Shown: positions 51,042 through 61,003 of the stretch, one piece after another
How the letters are laid out: each line of letters begins with the position of its first letter
Numbering within the stretch: position 1 is the first letter of the stretch
DNA from: an uncultured Candidatus Actinomarina sp.
GTDB lineage: Bacteria > Actinomycetota > Acidimicrobiia > Actinomarinales > Actinomarinaceae
Assembly: GCA_902555985.1 (NCBI GenBank)
Contig: CACDUI010000004.1
Location: 1-64,000 of the forward strand
DNA length: 64,000 bases
Reading direction: 5' to 3'
The notes under the pieces: model-generated
What the model was told of the DNA's origin: nothing
What the model saw: only the letters and a program-made list of their open reading frames with translations
The model's database searches: none
Made by a program: the position numbers and the translations under genes

Positions 51042-51114
51042 CGGCCTCGGCAGGATTCGAACCTGCGACACCAGGTTTAGGAAACCTGTGCTCTATCCCC
51101 TGAGCTACGAGGCC
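51042..51114 (-). tRNA. tRNA-Arg (anticodon CCU)
   Basis: 73-nt cloverleaf on the minus strand. The acceptor GGCCTCG pairs with CGAGGCC, the anticodon arm is CAGGT-TTCCTAA-ACCTG giving anticodon CCT, and the T arm has GGTTCGAATCC. No CCA is encoded. It decodes AGG. It lies convergent to the FecR lipoprotein gene, 31 bp from its stop, and may help end that transcript. Confidence 0.96.
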
Positions 51115-51168
51115 AATTAAATTCTGATATCATTAGTATCAAAATAGATTTCAGCTTATAGGTACATT

Positions 51169-52140
51169 ATGTTAGCAGTAGACGTTAAAAATATTAAGAA
51201 AACTTTTATCAGTAAGCAAGACATCGTTGAAGCTGTAAAAGATGTAAGTTTTCAAGTAAAACAAGGTGAGATTTTTGGATTACTTGGTCCAAATGGAGCT
51301 GGAAAATCTACGACAATTTTAATGCTCACAACTCTATTAAGCATTACTGAGGGAAGTGCCTCTGTTTTAGGAATAGATGTTGCTTCGAAAGATAAAGAAG
51401 TCAGAGAAAAAATAGGTGTAGCACTTCAAGATACAGGTTTAGATAATCTTCTAACAGGGAAAGAGCTCTTTTTCACAACTTGCAGACTATGGGGATATTC
51501 CAAAAAAGATTCTGAAGTAAGGACAGGTGAACTCCTTGAGCTTGTAGGATTAACAGAAGCAGCCGAAAGAAGAGTAAAAACTTATTCCGGTGGTATGAAG
51601 CGAAGGCTAGACCTTGGTTTGAGCCTAGTTCATTCTCCAGAAATTCTTTTTTTAGATGAACCAACAACAGGTTTAGACCCAGGATCTAGACGAGTTTTAT
51701 GGGATGAAATAAAACGACTTCGTGATAATGGTGTAACAATCATTCTCACAACACAGTATCTTGAAGAAGCTGACGAGTTAGCCGATAGGATTGCAATTAT
51801 TGACGAAGGCTTAGTTGTTGCAGAGGGAACAGCAGATGAATTAAAAGCAAGTATAGGTGGTGATGTAATAACTTTTGCATTTGATAATTATGATGATTTA
51901 GAAAATGCAAAAAATATACTTAAGAATACCGTTCAAGAAAAAAATGAATTGAGAATTACAGTTGAGGATGGTGCGTCGAAAATCCCTGTATATTTAAAAG
52001 ATTTGAGCAGTAATGGAGTAGAAGTAAGTTCAGTCTCAGCAAGTAAGCCTACATTAGATGATGTTTTTCTCGAAGTAACAGGATATAGACTAGAAGGCTC
52101 AGAAGATATCAAAAAGTCAGAAGAAAAGAGTAAGAGATAA
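51169..52140 (+). CDS. ABC transporter ATP-binding protein (DrrA-like)
   Basis: 323 residues. Walker A GPNGAGKST, signature YSGGMKRRLD, Walker B ILFLDEPTTGLDP and the switch TQYLEEADELAD are in place, followed by a C-terminal domain of about 90 residues found in DrrA/CcmA-type exporters. It powers the permease encoded next, with which it overlaps by one base (TAATG). Likely exports a drug, lipid or other hydrophobic molecule; substrate unknown. Confidence 0.93.
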   Translation: MLAVDVKNIKKTFISKQDIVEAVKDVSFQVKQGEIFGLLGPNGAGKSTTILMLTTLLSITEGSASVLGIDVASKDKEVREKIGVALQDTGLDNLLTGKELFFTTCRLWGYSKKDSEVRTGELLELVGLTEAAERRVKTYSGGMKRRLDLGLSLVHSPEILFLDEPTTGLDPGSRRVLWDEIKRLRDNGVTIILTTQYLEEADELADRIAIIDEGLVVAEGTADELKASIGGDVITFAFDNYDDLENAKNILKNTVQEKNELRITVEDGASKIPVYLKDLSSNGVEVSSVSASKPTLDDVFLEVTGYRLEGSEDIKKSEEKSKR

Positions 52141-52937
52141 TGGAATCAAATCGATCTTTTTTAGTACAGTTACAAATTTTGACAAAACGAATGGTTTTGA
52201 GAGTTGTAAGAAGACCACTTGCTGAATTACCTAACTTAATTATTTCAGCATTTTTCTTATTTGTATACGATGGTGCGTTAGGTGGTGTTTTTGGTGGGGC
52301 TGCTAGTGGAACACCTTTTGACTTCGCCAAAGGAAATTTTATAAACTTTATATTACCAGTATCAATTGTGTCGGCCTCATTGAGCGGTGCAGCATCAGGA
52401 ATTTATTTGGTTGAAGATATTGAATCTGGTGTTTTTAAACGCTATCAAAGCATGCCAATCTCTAGATGGGCTATTATTTTGGCTCCTATGAATGTAGGTG
52501 CATTTAGAGTATTACTGCAATCAGGTCTTATATTATTTATTGGAATAATAATTGGTGCAGATCCTGCAGTGGGTAGTATTGGATTTTTGATAGTATTATC
52601 AATTGCTTTTATCTGGGGAATGGGCTTTGCTGGCTATTCAGTAGCAGCAGGTGTTAAATCAGGCTCTTCACAAGGCGCACAAGCAGCTACTTTTTTATTT
52701 TTTCCTGCTATTTTTCTAGCACCAACATTCGTTCCACGAGAAGCTTTAAAAGGTTGGCTTGAAACAGCTGCAGCATATAACCCAACAACATATGTTATTG
52801 AAGCTATGAGAGCAGTTATGGTTGATGGCTGGGAGCTCGATGTTTTATTTAGAGGCTATCTTTCTGCTGGATTATTTGCTGCACTAACCCTTACCCTTGC
52901 AGTCATTTCAGCAAGAAAAGCTACAGAAAAAGCATAA
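52140..52937 (+). CDS. ABC-2 type transporter permease (DrrB-like)
   Basis: 265 residues with six membrane helices and an N-terminal amphipathic start (TKRMVLRVVRRPLAELPNL). RYQSMPISRWAI and the later PRE-type loop (FVPREALKGWLE) match ABC-2 permeases such as DrrB/NodJ. It forms the membrane pore for the ATPase encoded upstream. One-base overlap indicates joint translation. Confidence 0.92.
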   Translation: MESNRSFLVQLQILTKRMVLRVVRRPLAELPNLIISAFFLFVYDGALGGVFGGAASGTPFDFAKGNFINFILPVSIVSASLSGAASGIYLVEDIESGVFKRYQSMPISRWAIILAPMNVGAFRVLLQSGLILFIGIIIGADPAVGSIGFLIVLSIAFIWGMGFAGYSVAAGVKSGSSQGAQAATFLFFPAIFLAPTFVPREALKGWLETAAAYNPTTYVIEAMRAVMVDGWELDVLFRGYLSAGLFAALTLTLAVISARKATEKA

Positions 52938-52994
52938 ATACTGCTTTGAGTAGTAATTAAAATTTATTACTCTATATAATTCGTAAGGGTAAAT

Positions 52995-53678
52995 ATGGAA
53001 ACAAATTTAAAAGCAAAAGTTCGAGAAAATAGTGGTTCAGCTCAATCTCGAAGATCTAGGGGTGAGGGAAATATTCCTGCAGTTGTTTACGGCTTAGGCA
53101 TGGATCCTGTTTCAGTCGAAATTGATGCTCGAGAGTTTACAAATGCTTTAAAGACAGAAGCTGGTTCAAACGTAATTTTCAATTTAGAAATTGGTAAAGA
53201 AAAATATACAGCTTTAGCAAGAGAAATACAAAAACATGTGTATAGAAATGAATTTCTACATGTAGATTTTATTCAAGTTGATTTATCACAGACTGTTGAT
53301 GCAGATGTTCAAGTTAACTTTACTGGAATACCAATGGGAGTTAAAGAAGAGGGTGGGGTCGTTCAAACTGTTAACTCTACAATTACTATTACTGCACTTC
53401 CTACAAATATTCCTACTTCACTTGACTTAGACATTAGTGAATTAAATGTTGGGGATAACTTAGCTGCTGCAGATGTTGATTTGCCAGAAGGTGTGGAGTT
53501 AGCAAATGATGAAGACGATTCGATTTTAATAACAATCACAATACCGAGAGCAGCAGTTGAAGAGGAAGAAGAGATTGAAGGTCTTGAAGGCGAAGAAGTA
53601 GAAGGTGAAGAGGGAGCCGAAGGTGAATCCTCTGAAGAGACTGTTGAGGAAGAGTCCTCAGATGAATCTGGAGAGTAA
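52995..53678 (+). CDS. rplY: Ribosomal protein bL25 (Ctc type)
   Basis: 227 residues: an L25 domain (about 1-90, with RENSGSAQSRRSRGEGNIPAVVYG) that binds 5S rRNA, then the Ctc beta domain. The last 40 residues are almost wholly Glu, Gly and Ser, a very acidic tail typical of the long form but long here. A Shine-Dalgarno AAGGGT precedes the ATG. It overlaps pth by 17 bp, the usual bL25-pth pairing. Confidence 0.94.
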   Translation: METNLKAKVRENSGSAQSRRSRGEGNIPAVVYGLGMDPVSVEIDAREFTNALKTEAGSNVIFNLEIGKEKYTALAREIQKHVYRNEFLHVDFIQVDLSQTVDADVQVNFTGIPMGVKEEGGVVQTVNSTITITALPTNIPTSLDLDISELNVGDNLAAADVDLPEGVELANDEDDSILITITIPRAAVEEEEEIEGLEGEEVEGEEGAEGESSEETVEEESSDESGE

Positions 53679-54261
53679 CAAAACTTTATTTGTTGGTCTC
53701 TGGAATCCACAAGACAAATATTCAAAGACACGACACAATATAGGGGCTGATATTCTGATTCGTTTCTGTAAAAAAAACAATTTAGAATTCAAACTCGACA
53801 AAAACAGTGTTTATAATTTTTCATCTGCTGAAATTGATGGCTGCAATGTTGAAATAATCTTACCTATGGTTTCAATGAACAACTCTGGGGATGCATTAAA
53901 AAGTTATTTTAAATACAACAATAAAGAAAATACAGAAGTTGTTGTTTTACACGACGATATTGATCTTGCATTCGGTCGTTTAAGAATCAAAAAAGGAAGT
54001 TCAGATGGTGGTCATAATGGAATTAAATCAATAAATAGAGTTTTAAATGCAGAAGATTATTACAAATTAAAAGTAGGTGTAGGAAGACCTCCACAAGGAA
54101 TTGACCCAGCTGATTTTGTATTGTCAAAGTTTTATAATGAGGAAAAGGAAGAGGTCGAATTCTTGATAGAAGATTCAGTTGATATTTTAAATACGTTTTT
54201 AAAAGATAAAGAATTAGCTATTAGGGATGCTTCTGAGCGACGAATAATTGATGTGATTTAA
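53662..54261 (+). CDS. pth: Peptidyl-tRNA hydrolase
   Basis: 199 residues from the ATG at 53662; a longer open frame from 53605 is rejected because its extra residues read through the acidic tail of bL25. Catalytic features: GLWNPQDKYSKTRHN with the catalytic His, MNNSG, LHDDIDLAFGRLRIKKGSSDGGHNG and FVLSKF. GLGNPG, the usual form, is here GLWNPQ. It frees tRNA from dropped peptides. Shine-Dalgarno GAGGAAGAG lies inside the bL25 gene. One-base overlap with pgsA. Confidence 0.93.
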   Translation: MNLESNKTLFVGLWNPQDKYSKTRHNIGADILIRFCKKNNLEFKLDKNSVYNFSSAEIDGCNVEIILPMVSMNNSGDALKSYFKYNNKENTEVVVLHDDIDLAFGRLRIKKGSSDGGHNGIKSINRVLNAEDYYKLKVGVGRPPQGIDPADFVLSKFYNEEKEEVEFLIEDSVDILNTFLKDKELAIRDASERRIIDVI

Positions 54262-54803
54262 TGAAAAAATATATACCAGACTTATTAGCTTTATTTCGTA
54301 TTTTTTCCGCTCCAGTAATTTTATATTTGTTGTTACTTGATGGAACGAGTGAAGGGTTAATGTTGGTTCCAGCAATAATTGCTTTTATTGCTGCTTGGAC
54401 TGACTTTTTTGATGGCCGACTAGCAAGAAAATGGGATGTGTCTTCAAAGACGGGAGCATTTCTAGATACAATTGCAGATAAAATTTTTATCACTTTTATA
54501 TTTGTTGGTTTTACTTATATTGAAAGAGTTAGTATCTGGGTTACAGTTTTACTAATTGCTAGAGAGTTTATTATTACTGGCTTAAGAGGTCTTGCGGGCA
54601 ATGAAGGAATAATGATTCCCCCCAGCAAATTTGGCAAAGCAAAAGCAAGTCTACAATTTTGGGCTGTAGGCTTCGTAATGATGGATTTTCCACTTACTAT
54701 CTTAAGTTTTACAATTGCAGATTTAATTGTTCTACATGCTTTAATTTTTTCATATATATCTGGCTATCAATACATAACTGGTTATCTGCAGCAAACTAAA
54801 TGA
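54261..54803 (+). CDS. pgsA: CDP-diacylglycerol-glycerol-3-phosphate 3-phosphatidyltransferase
   Basis: 180 residues, membrane protein. The CDP-alcohol phosphatidyltransferase motif D-G-x2-A-R-x8-G-x3-D-x3-D is complete (DGRLARKWDVSSKTGAFLDT then IAD). It makes phosphatidylglycerophosphate, the first committed step to phosphatidylglycerol. PgsA and not another family member because of length and REFIITGLR. Its end overlaps the epimerase gene by 4 bp. Confidence 0.9.
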   Translation: MKKYIPDLLALFRIFSAPVILYLLLLDGTSEGLMLVPAIIAFIAAWTDFFDGRLARKWDVSSKTGAFLDTIADKIFITFIFVGFTYIERVSIWVTVLLIAREFIITGLRGLAGNEGIMIPPSKFGKAKASLQFWAVGFVMMDFPLTILSFTIADLIVLHALIFSYISGYQYITGYLQQTK

Positions 54804-55795
54804 AATACCACAATATTTTTATTACCGGATCAACCGGGGTTGTAGGTAAGCCACTTCTTAGAAAAATAGTTGATCAAGGCCATAATGTTTTTGCGCTTTC
54901 CAGATCACAAAACAACGATCATTTTTTTTCAGACCTTGGTGTAAAAAAGATTGAAGGCAATCTGTTTACAGCGGCAATTTATGATGAGCTTTCTGATTAC
55001 AACATAGATGCAATTTTTCATATTGCAGGTGTTAACAAAATGTGTTCCAAAAATCCTGGAGGGATGTTTAAAGCAAACATTGAAGGAACTAAAGAAATAC
55101 TTCAACTAGGCAACAGGCTAAAAATTAAAAAATTTATTTATACTTCCTCTGCGGTCACTTTAGGTGAAGAAATAGGAACTGTGGGCAATGAATTATCAGA
55201 CCATAGGGGTTACTTTCTTAGCAAATATGAAGAATCTAAGTTTTTAGCTGAAAAAGAAGCATTTGATTATGACAAAGATTTTGAGTTTGTATCTGTTAAC
55301 CCTTCCTCTGTTCAGGGTCCGGGTCGTGTATCTGGTACAGCCAAATTGTTAATTTCAACTTTAAATAAAACGTATCCACCTTTAATTAGGAATAATATTT
55401 CAATTGTTGATATTGATGACTGCACAGACGGACATTACCAAGCTCTAATAAATGGAAAAGACAATCATAGATATGTTTTAAATAGTTTTCAAACAACCAG
55501 TGAAGAGTTGCTCTCTAAGCTTAAGTCATTATCGGAATGGTCAGGCAGGCCAATTTACATTCCAAAATTGGGTTTGAAAATTATTGCACCACTGGGAGAC
55601 CTATATAAGTCTGTATCCAATTCAACTCCATTAATATGTAGTGAGTCCGCAAGAGTTTTAACACATGGACATATTTACGACGGTTCCAAAGCTGTTGATA
55701 AGTTAAATCTAAGTTATATTGATTTGGAAACGTTCATGAAGAAAACTATCAATTGGTTAATTGATGAGAGCTACGTAAATCTAAATAAAATTTAA
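54800..55795 (+). CDS. NAD-dependent epimerase/dehydratase (extended SDR)
   Basis: 331 residues. GSTGVVGKPL (about 10-19) is the extended-SDR nucleotide loop, IDAIFHIAGVNKMC the second strand, YTSSAVTLGEE the Ser region and YFLSKYEESK the Tyr-x3-Lys pair. SVNPSSVQGPGR follows as in dihydroflavonol-reductase and nucleoside-sugar epimerase types. Substrate unknown. It overlaps pgsA and lies 3 bp before mfd. Confidence 0.85.
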   Translation: MKYHNIFITGSTGVVGKPLLRKIVDQGHNVFALSRSQNNDHFFSDLGVKKIEGNLFTAAIYDELSDYNIDAIFHIAGVNKMCSKNPGGMFKANIEGTKEILQLGNRLKIKKFIYTSSAVTLGEEIGTVGNELSDHRGYFLSKYEESKFLAEKEAFDYDKDFEFVSVNPSSVQGPGRVSGTAKLLISTLNKTYPPLIRNNISIVDIDDCTDGHYQALINGKDNHRYVLNSFQTTSEELLSKLKSLSEWSGRPIYIPKLGLKIIAPLGDLYKSVSNSTPLICSESARVLTHGHIYDGSKAVDKLNLSYIDLETFMKKTINWLIDESYVNLNKI

Positions 55796-55798
55796 CTA

Positions 55799-58700
55799 AT
55801 GAATGTAAAAACATTCAATTATTCTCTTGAATCTCTTGCACCGTTCTTTTATTTAAATAAGAGAAATAAAAAAAATATCTATGTTTTTTCATCAGAAAAA
55901 GAATCTTTAGAGTTTTATAATAATTTTTCTAATTTTGTACTTGAGTCATCTCATTTCCCGGCATGGGATACCTTGTCCTACGACTCTTTTACACCATCTC
56001 TAGAGATACAGGGAAAAAGACTTCAAACACTTCATAACATACTGGTAAAGGACTCTTTTGATGTTGCAATGAGTATGAAATCTTTTACACAAAAAATATT
56101 TTTTAATGACTTAGAAGTAATAGATTTACAAGTCAATCAGGAAGTAGATTTTGAAAATTTAATCGAAAACCTCACTTACCTTGGGTATGCAAATAAAGAT
56201 AGGGTTGAATCTAGAGGAACATTCTCTATTAGAGGTGGGCAGATTGATATTTATCCACTCAATAGTGAATATCCAGCCAGAATTATTTTTAATGGTGATG
56301 AGGTAGCTGAACTAAAATTATTTGATTACATTTCTCAAAGGTCAATAAAAAATATAACAAAAGTTTTAATTACTCCTTCGTCTGAGTTGTTTCAAATAAA
56401 TCAAGAAGATATATATAAATCATTGGAGATAGAATCAAAAAAAGATTTAGATCAATACGAATTATTTCAATTTTCGCAAAATCTAGATAATTTCAAGACT
56501 TTACTTGATTTTGTACCAGATGAATTAAGCATTAACATAATCGACTTCAATGTATGCAAAGAAACCTTTAGTGAAATTCAAAAGACAGAAGAGGATAGTT
56601 TTAATAATTTACAAAAGTATTTTTCTTTGAATATATCAAAAATGAAATCAAGATATGTAGATACATTTTCAGAAATGAATAAATATGAAACAAGCTTATA
56701 TGCTACAAATGATTTAGAGAATATTAGCAATATACCACAATATTTAGATGGCTTAAGTGCTGATAGTGTTTTGCAAAATATTAATAATTTAGCAAAGGTG
56801 TATTTATCCAGTAGTAATGAAAAAATTACAGAAAAGTTTTCAGGTATAAATAATTTACAAATCGTTGAGTATCCATTTTCATACTCAGCAGTGTTTCCGG
56901 AGATGAGCATTGCAGTTATTGATGAATCATTATTTACCAATAGGAAACAAAAAGATAGGAAAGTAAAACAAAGGAAATTGAATGAGGAATCAATCCTTGT
57001 ACCAAATACTTATGTTGTTCATAAGTTTCACGGCATAGGGCTTTATGAAGGAACTGAAGTTAAGAAAATTAAAGATGTAGAAAAAGATTACCTATCAATA
57101 AAGTTTGGTGGAACGGACAGACTTTACGTACCATCTGATCAGATTAATGAACTCGAAGTCTACGTAGGTGGTGAAAATCCAAGATTATCTAGATTAGGTG
57201 GCGGAGAGTGGGAGCGAGCAAAAGAAAAAGCCAAACAAAATGCAAAGGTTGTAGCCGATAGAGTATTGAATCTTTATAAATTAAGAAAAATTGAAAATAA
57301 TAGCCTAATTATTGATGAGGATACCCCATGGCAGGCAGAAATAGAAAGCGATTTTGAATATGTCGAAACTCCAGATCAGTTAACTGCAATTAATGATGTA
57401 AAAGAAGACTTAAGCAAAAATACGCCAATGGATAGGTTGATTTTTGGAGATGTTGGATATGGAAAGACAGAAGTTGCACTTAGAGCAGCGGTAAAAGTAG
57501 CTTTTTCAGGAGGACAAGTTGCAGTTCTTGCACCTACAACAATTCTTGTTCAACAGCATATTGAAACTTTTGTTAGTAGATTAGAAAATTATCCATTAAA
57601 CATTAAACACCTAAGCAGATTTGTAAAAAAGAAGGACTTAAAAGAAATTATTAAAGGCGTCAACGATGGAACTGTGGACATAGTTATCGGAACACATAGG
57701 CTATTAAGCGACGATGTTACATTTAATAACCTGAAGTTGATAATAATTGATGAAGAACATAGGTTTGGGGTAGAAGCAAAAGATAGGCTACAAAACTTAG
57801 CCTCTCAAGTCCATAAGTTAACATTAACTGCGACTCCAATTCCAAGAACACTTGAGCAGTCTCTTATGGGAATTAGAGAAACATCAAGAATTGAAACACC
57901 TCCAGAAAATAGATTAGAAACACTAACTCATGTCGGTAGCGTTGATGAGTCAGCTATTGCTTTAGCTATTCAGAGAGAAATTTCAAGAGGAGGCCAAGTC
58001 TTCTTTGTACTAAACAGGATAAGTGAACTTGAGGAATGGATGAAGATTGTTTCAAAACAATTTACAAACTTAAATCACAAAATTCTGCATGGCCGATTAT
58101 CTGCAGAGCAAATTGAAAACACAATGCAAGATGTTTGGGATCGCAAAGTGGATGTTCTATTTGCTACCACAATTGTGGAAGCTGGAATTGATCTTCCAAA
58201 AGTAAATACTCTCATAACTCTTAGATCGGAGCTTCTAGGTATGTCCCAACTCTATCAACTCAAAGGAAGAGTTGGTAGAAGAGGAGATCAAAGTTTCGCC
58301 TATTTCTTTCATTCAAGCAACTTAGGGATAGATGCAGAATTAAGACTGGATGCAATTAAATCAATTGGTCAGACTGCTACTGGATACTCTTTAGCAATGA
58401 AGGATCTACAACTTAGAGGATCTGGAAGTATTCTAGGAGATATACAGTCTGGTTTTATAGCAAATGTTGGACTAAATATATTTAACCAATATGTTTTAGA
58501 ATCTTTAGACGAATCAATAGAAACGGTAAAACCAGCCATAAAGCCAGATATAAAACTAGATTGCTACTGGGGATCTTCTATTCCAAAAATTTATGTGCAT
58601 GCTGATTCAGAAAGAATAGATATTTACAAAAGACTTGAGCATACTCACCATACAAAAGTTGATCATGTCAAGGATGAAATCATAGATAGGTTTGGTGAAC

Positions 58701-58951
58701 TTCCCAAAGTAACAAATAACTTATTTGTTACTGCAAAAATAAGATCAGTTTTGAGTGAAAAAAATATTTCAAGATGCAAAATTACAGAATTTCAGATTGA
58801 GCTATTCCCAATTGACTTAACTGAGGAAATAAATTTGAAAATGAAAACTTTAGATAAAAAGTTTATATTTAGAAATAAACGCTTAGTTTTAAACTTTAAG
58901 AATGCATTAAGCCCGGACAGTGTTTATCAATTATTAAATAGTAATCTTTAA
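55799..58951 (+). CDS. mfd: Transcription-repair coupling factor
   Basis: 1050 residues. The order is UvrB-like N-terminal module (shorter than usual), RNA polymerase interaction domain (VPNTYVVHKFHGIGLYEG...KDYLSIKFGGTDRLYVP), helicase with Walker A GDVGYGKTE, DEEH box, motif III TATPIPRTL and motif VI LKGRVGRRGDQ, and the C-terminal TRCF domain. It removes RNA polymerase stalled at damage and recruits UvrA. At 1050 residues it is about 100 shorter than E. coli Mfd, mostly at the N terminus. Confidence 0.96.
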   Translation: MNVKTFNYSLESLAPFFYLNKRNKKNIYVFSSEKESLEFYNNFSNFVLESSHFPAWDTLSYDSFTPSLEIQGKRLQTLHNILVKDSFDVAMSMKSFTQKIFFNDLEVIDLQVNQEVDFENLIENLTYLGYANKDRVESRGTFSIRGGQIDIYPLNSEYPARIIFNGDEVAELKLFDYISQRSIKNITKVLITPSSELFQINQEDIYKSLEIESKKDLDQYELFQFSQNLDNFKTLLDFVPDELSINIIDFNVCKETFSEIQKTEEDSFNNLQKYFSLNISKMKSRYVDTFSEMNKYETSLYATNDLENISNIPQYLDGLSADSVLQNINNLAKVYLSSSNEKITEKFSGINNLQIVEYPFSYSAVFPEMSIAVIDESLFTNRKQKDRKVKQRKLNEESILVPNTYVVHKFHGIGLYEGTEVKKIKDVEKDYLSIKFGGTDRLYVPSDQINELEVYVGGENPRLSRLGGGEWERAKEKAKQNAKVVADRVLNLYKLRKIENNSLIIDEDTPWQAEIESDFEYVETPDQLTAINDVKEDLSKNTPMDRLIFGDVGYGKTEVALRAAVKVAFSGGQVAVLAPTTILVQQHIETFVSRLENYPLNIKHLSRFVKKKDLKEIIKGVNDGTVDIVIGTHRLLSDDVTFNNLKLIIIDEEHRFGVEAKDRLQNLASQVHKLTLTATPIPRTLEQSLMGIRETSRIETPPENRLETLTHVGSVDESAIALAIQREISRGGQVFFVLNRISELEEWMKIVSKQFTNLNHKILHGRLSAEQIENTMQDVWDRKVDVLFATTIVEAGIDLPKVNTLITLRSELLGMSQLYQLKGRVGRRGDQSFAYFFHSSNLGIDAELRLDAIKSIGQTATGYSLAMKDLQLRGSGSILGDIQSGFIANVGLNIFNQYVLESLDESIETVKPAIKPDIKLDCYWGSSIPKIYVHADSERIDIYKRLEHTHHTKVDHVKDEIIDRFGELPKVTNNLFVTAKIRSVLSEKNISRCKITEFQIELFPIDLTEEINLKMKTLDKKFIFRNKRLVLNFKNALSPDSVYQLLNSNL

Positions 58952-58953
58952 TT

Positions 58954-59694
58954 ATGAATGAGTTTGACGAACTTGTAGGTATTGTAAAAAAGCTCCGAGA
59001 AGAATGCCCCTGGGATATGGAGCAAACACATGAGTCATTATCTAGGCATTTAATTGAAGAAGCTTATGAACTATTAGATGCTCTAGCAAGTATTCAAAAA
59101 GAAGATTCAAATTATGTACAGGTAAAGGATGAACTCGGAGATTTATTACTACAAATTTTACTTCACTCAAAAATTGCTGAGGAAAATAACCACTTTGCAA
59201 TTGTAGATGTAATTGATTCACTTAAATCTAAATTGATTGAACGACACCCTCACGTTTTTGGAGATGTAAAGCTTGATAGTGCAGAAGAAGTTGAAAAGCA
59301 GTGGGAGACAATAAAACAAAAAGATAACAGCCAGTCAATATTTGATGATATAAATAGTAAATTACCTTCTATTACAAGAGCATTCAAGACACAAAGAAAA
59401 GCAAAAAAACTAAATCTTTCATATGCAGACTATGAAGAAGCACTTTCAGACCTTCTATCTGAAGTTAAGGAACTTGAGGAAGCAAAAAAACTAGAGGATA
59501 GGAAAAGTGAAATTGGAGATGTACTATTTTCAATCATAAATGTTTGTAGGTACTTAGAAGCTGATCCAGAAATTCAATTAAATAAATCAACGAAGCGCTT
59601 CATAGAAAGAGCTCAATACGTGGAAAAATATATTGATAAAGATTCTGATATTGATAAATTATGGCAAGAGGCTAAGAAAACTTTAGAAAAGTAA
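58954..59694 (+). CDS. mazG: Nucleoside triphosphate pyrophosphohydrolase MazG
   Basis: 246 residues with the MazG pattern: KLREECPWDMEQTHESLSRHLIEEAYELLDAL and DELGDLLLQILLHSKIAEE, the EExxE and ExxD metal sites, followed by a second, weaker MazG-like repeat (LSEVKELEEAKKL...SEIGDVLFSIINVCRYL). It hydrolyses dNTPs or non-canonical NTPs to monophosphates. Two bp after mfd. Normal two-domain length. Confidence 0.93.
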   Translation: MNEFDELVGIVKKLREECPWDMEQTHESLSRHLIEEAYELLDALASIQKEDSNYVQVKDELGDLLLQILLHSKIAEENNHFAIVDVIDSLKSKLIERHPHVFGDVKLDSAEEVEKQWETIKQKDNSQSIFDDINSKLPSITRAFKTQRKAKKLNLSYADYEEALSDLLSEVKELEEAKKLEDRKSEIGDVLFSIINVCRYLEADPEIQLNKSTKRFIERAQYVEKYIDKDSDIDKLWQEAKKTLEK

Positions 59695-59734
59695 CAAATT
59701 TAACATTTTGTGCTAGATTTTAAGTAACAGGGTT

Positions 59735-61003
59735 ATGAATAAAAAAATATCACATATATATGCTAGGTATATTCTAGATTCTCGAGCTAATCCAACAGTA
59801 GAAGTTGAAATTACACTTGAAGATGGTTCCAGGGGTAGATCAGCGGTTCCCTCTGGAGCATCGACAGGATCTTTGGAAGCACATGAACTACGTGATGAAA
59901 CTAGGGAATTTAACGGTAAAGGTGTGACACAGGCAGTTAATAATGTTAATTCTTTAATCCTTGATGTTTTAAAAGGTGTTGATTCAAGTGACCAAGCTAA
60001 AGTCGATCAAATACTTCTTGAACTTGACGGAACACAAAACAAAAGTAAACTCGGTGCAAATGCAATACTTGCAGTTTCAATGGCAAATATAGTTGCATTT
60101 GCTAATTCCTCTAACAAGCAAGTCTATGATTTGATTCCTAATATTTATGGTCAACCATCATTACCAGTTCCATTTATGAATATTTTGAATGGTGGCGCTC
60201 ATGCTGATAACTCTGTAGATATACAAGAATTTATGATTGTGCCTCATGGATTTTCAAGATTTGATGAAGGACTCAAAGCTGGCGTAGAGGTTTATCACAC
60301 ATTAAAGAAAAGATTAAAGGAAAAAGGCTTATCAACAAATGTAGGAGATGAAGGTGGTTTTGCTCCTAACTTTTCATCTTCAAAAGAAGTATTGGATGAA
60401 ATTATGCTTTCAATCGCTGAAGCAGGATACAAACCTGATGATCAGATATCTTTAGCATTAGATGCTGCTGCATCTGAGTTTTACGAAGACGGTCATTACA
60501 TAATAGAAGGAAATAAGCTAAGTAATACAGAAATGTCTGATTATCTTGTAGATTTAACAAAAATTTATCCAATTGTCTCAATCGAGGATGGTCTTGCAGA
60601 AGATGATTGGGATGGCTGGAAATACTTAACATCTGAAATAAATGATTCAGTACAACTTGTTGGAGATGATTTATTTGTTACACAAGAAAAAATACTTCAA
60701 AAGGGTATTGATGAAAAATGTGGTAATGCAATTCTTATAAAAGTCAACCAAGTAGGAACTATCACTGAAACACTAGACACAATGAAATTGGCAAACGATA
60801 ATTTATATTCAAGTATGGTCTCACATAGATCTGGCGAAACGGAGGATTCATTTATTAGTCATTTAGTTGTGGGCACTTCAAGTGGACAAATTAAGACAGG
60901 GGCACCAGCCCGATCTGAAAGAACTGCAAAATATAATGAATTGCTCAGAATTGCTGAAACAATAGGTTTCGAAAACTTTGAAAATAAAAAATGGCAAACT
61001 TAA
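59735..61003 (+). CDS. eno: Enolase
   Basis: 422 residues: ILDSRANPTVEVEI at the N terminus, SGASTGSLEAHELRD, ALLxxNGGAHADNSVDIQEFMIVP-type loop (here ILNGGAHADN), VGDEGGFAPNF, SIEDGLAEDDWDGW with metal ligands, GDDLFVT, and SHRSGETEDSFISHL. It interconverts 2-phosphoglycerate and PEP, the substrate made by the glycerate kinase and consumed or made by PPDK in this window. It overlaps the septum-initiator gene by 13 bp. Confidence 0.97.
   Translation: MNKKISHIYARYILDSRANPTVEVEITLEDGSRGRSAVPSGASTGSLEAHELRDETREFNGKGVTQAVNNVNSLILDVLKGVDSSDQAKVDQILLELDGTQNKSKLGANAILAVSMANIVAFANSSNKQVYDLIPNIYGQPSLPVPFMNILNGGAHADNSVDIQEFMIVPHGFSRFDEGLKAGVEVYHTLKKRLKEKGLSTNVGDEGGFAPNFSSSKEVLDEIMLSIAEAGYKPDDQISLALDAAASEFYEDGHYIIEGNKLSNTEMSDYLVDLTKIYPIVSIEDGLAEDDWDGWKYLTSEINDSVQLVGDDLFVTQEKILQKGIDEKCGNAILIKVNQVGTITETLDTMKLANDNLYSSMVSHRSGETEDSFISHLVVGTSSGQIKTGAPARSERTAKYNELLRIAETIGFENFENKKWQT

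Noticed and set aside
50544-51080. Plus-strand frame of 178 His/Leu/Lys-rich codons
   Set aside because: It is the second frame of the Pro-Gly-Glu repeat and runs into the tRNA-Arg gene.
53605-53661. Longer start for peptidyl-tRNA hydrolase
   Set aside because: The extra residues come from reading the bL25 acidic tail in another frame; the ATG at 53662 has a good ribosome site and matches the family N terminus.
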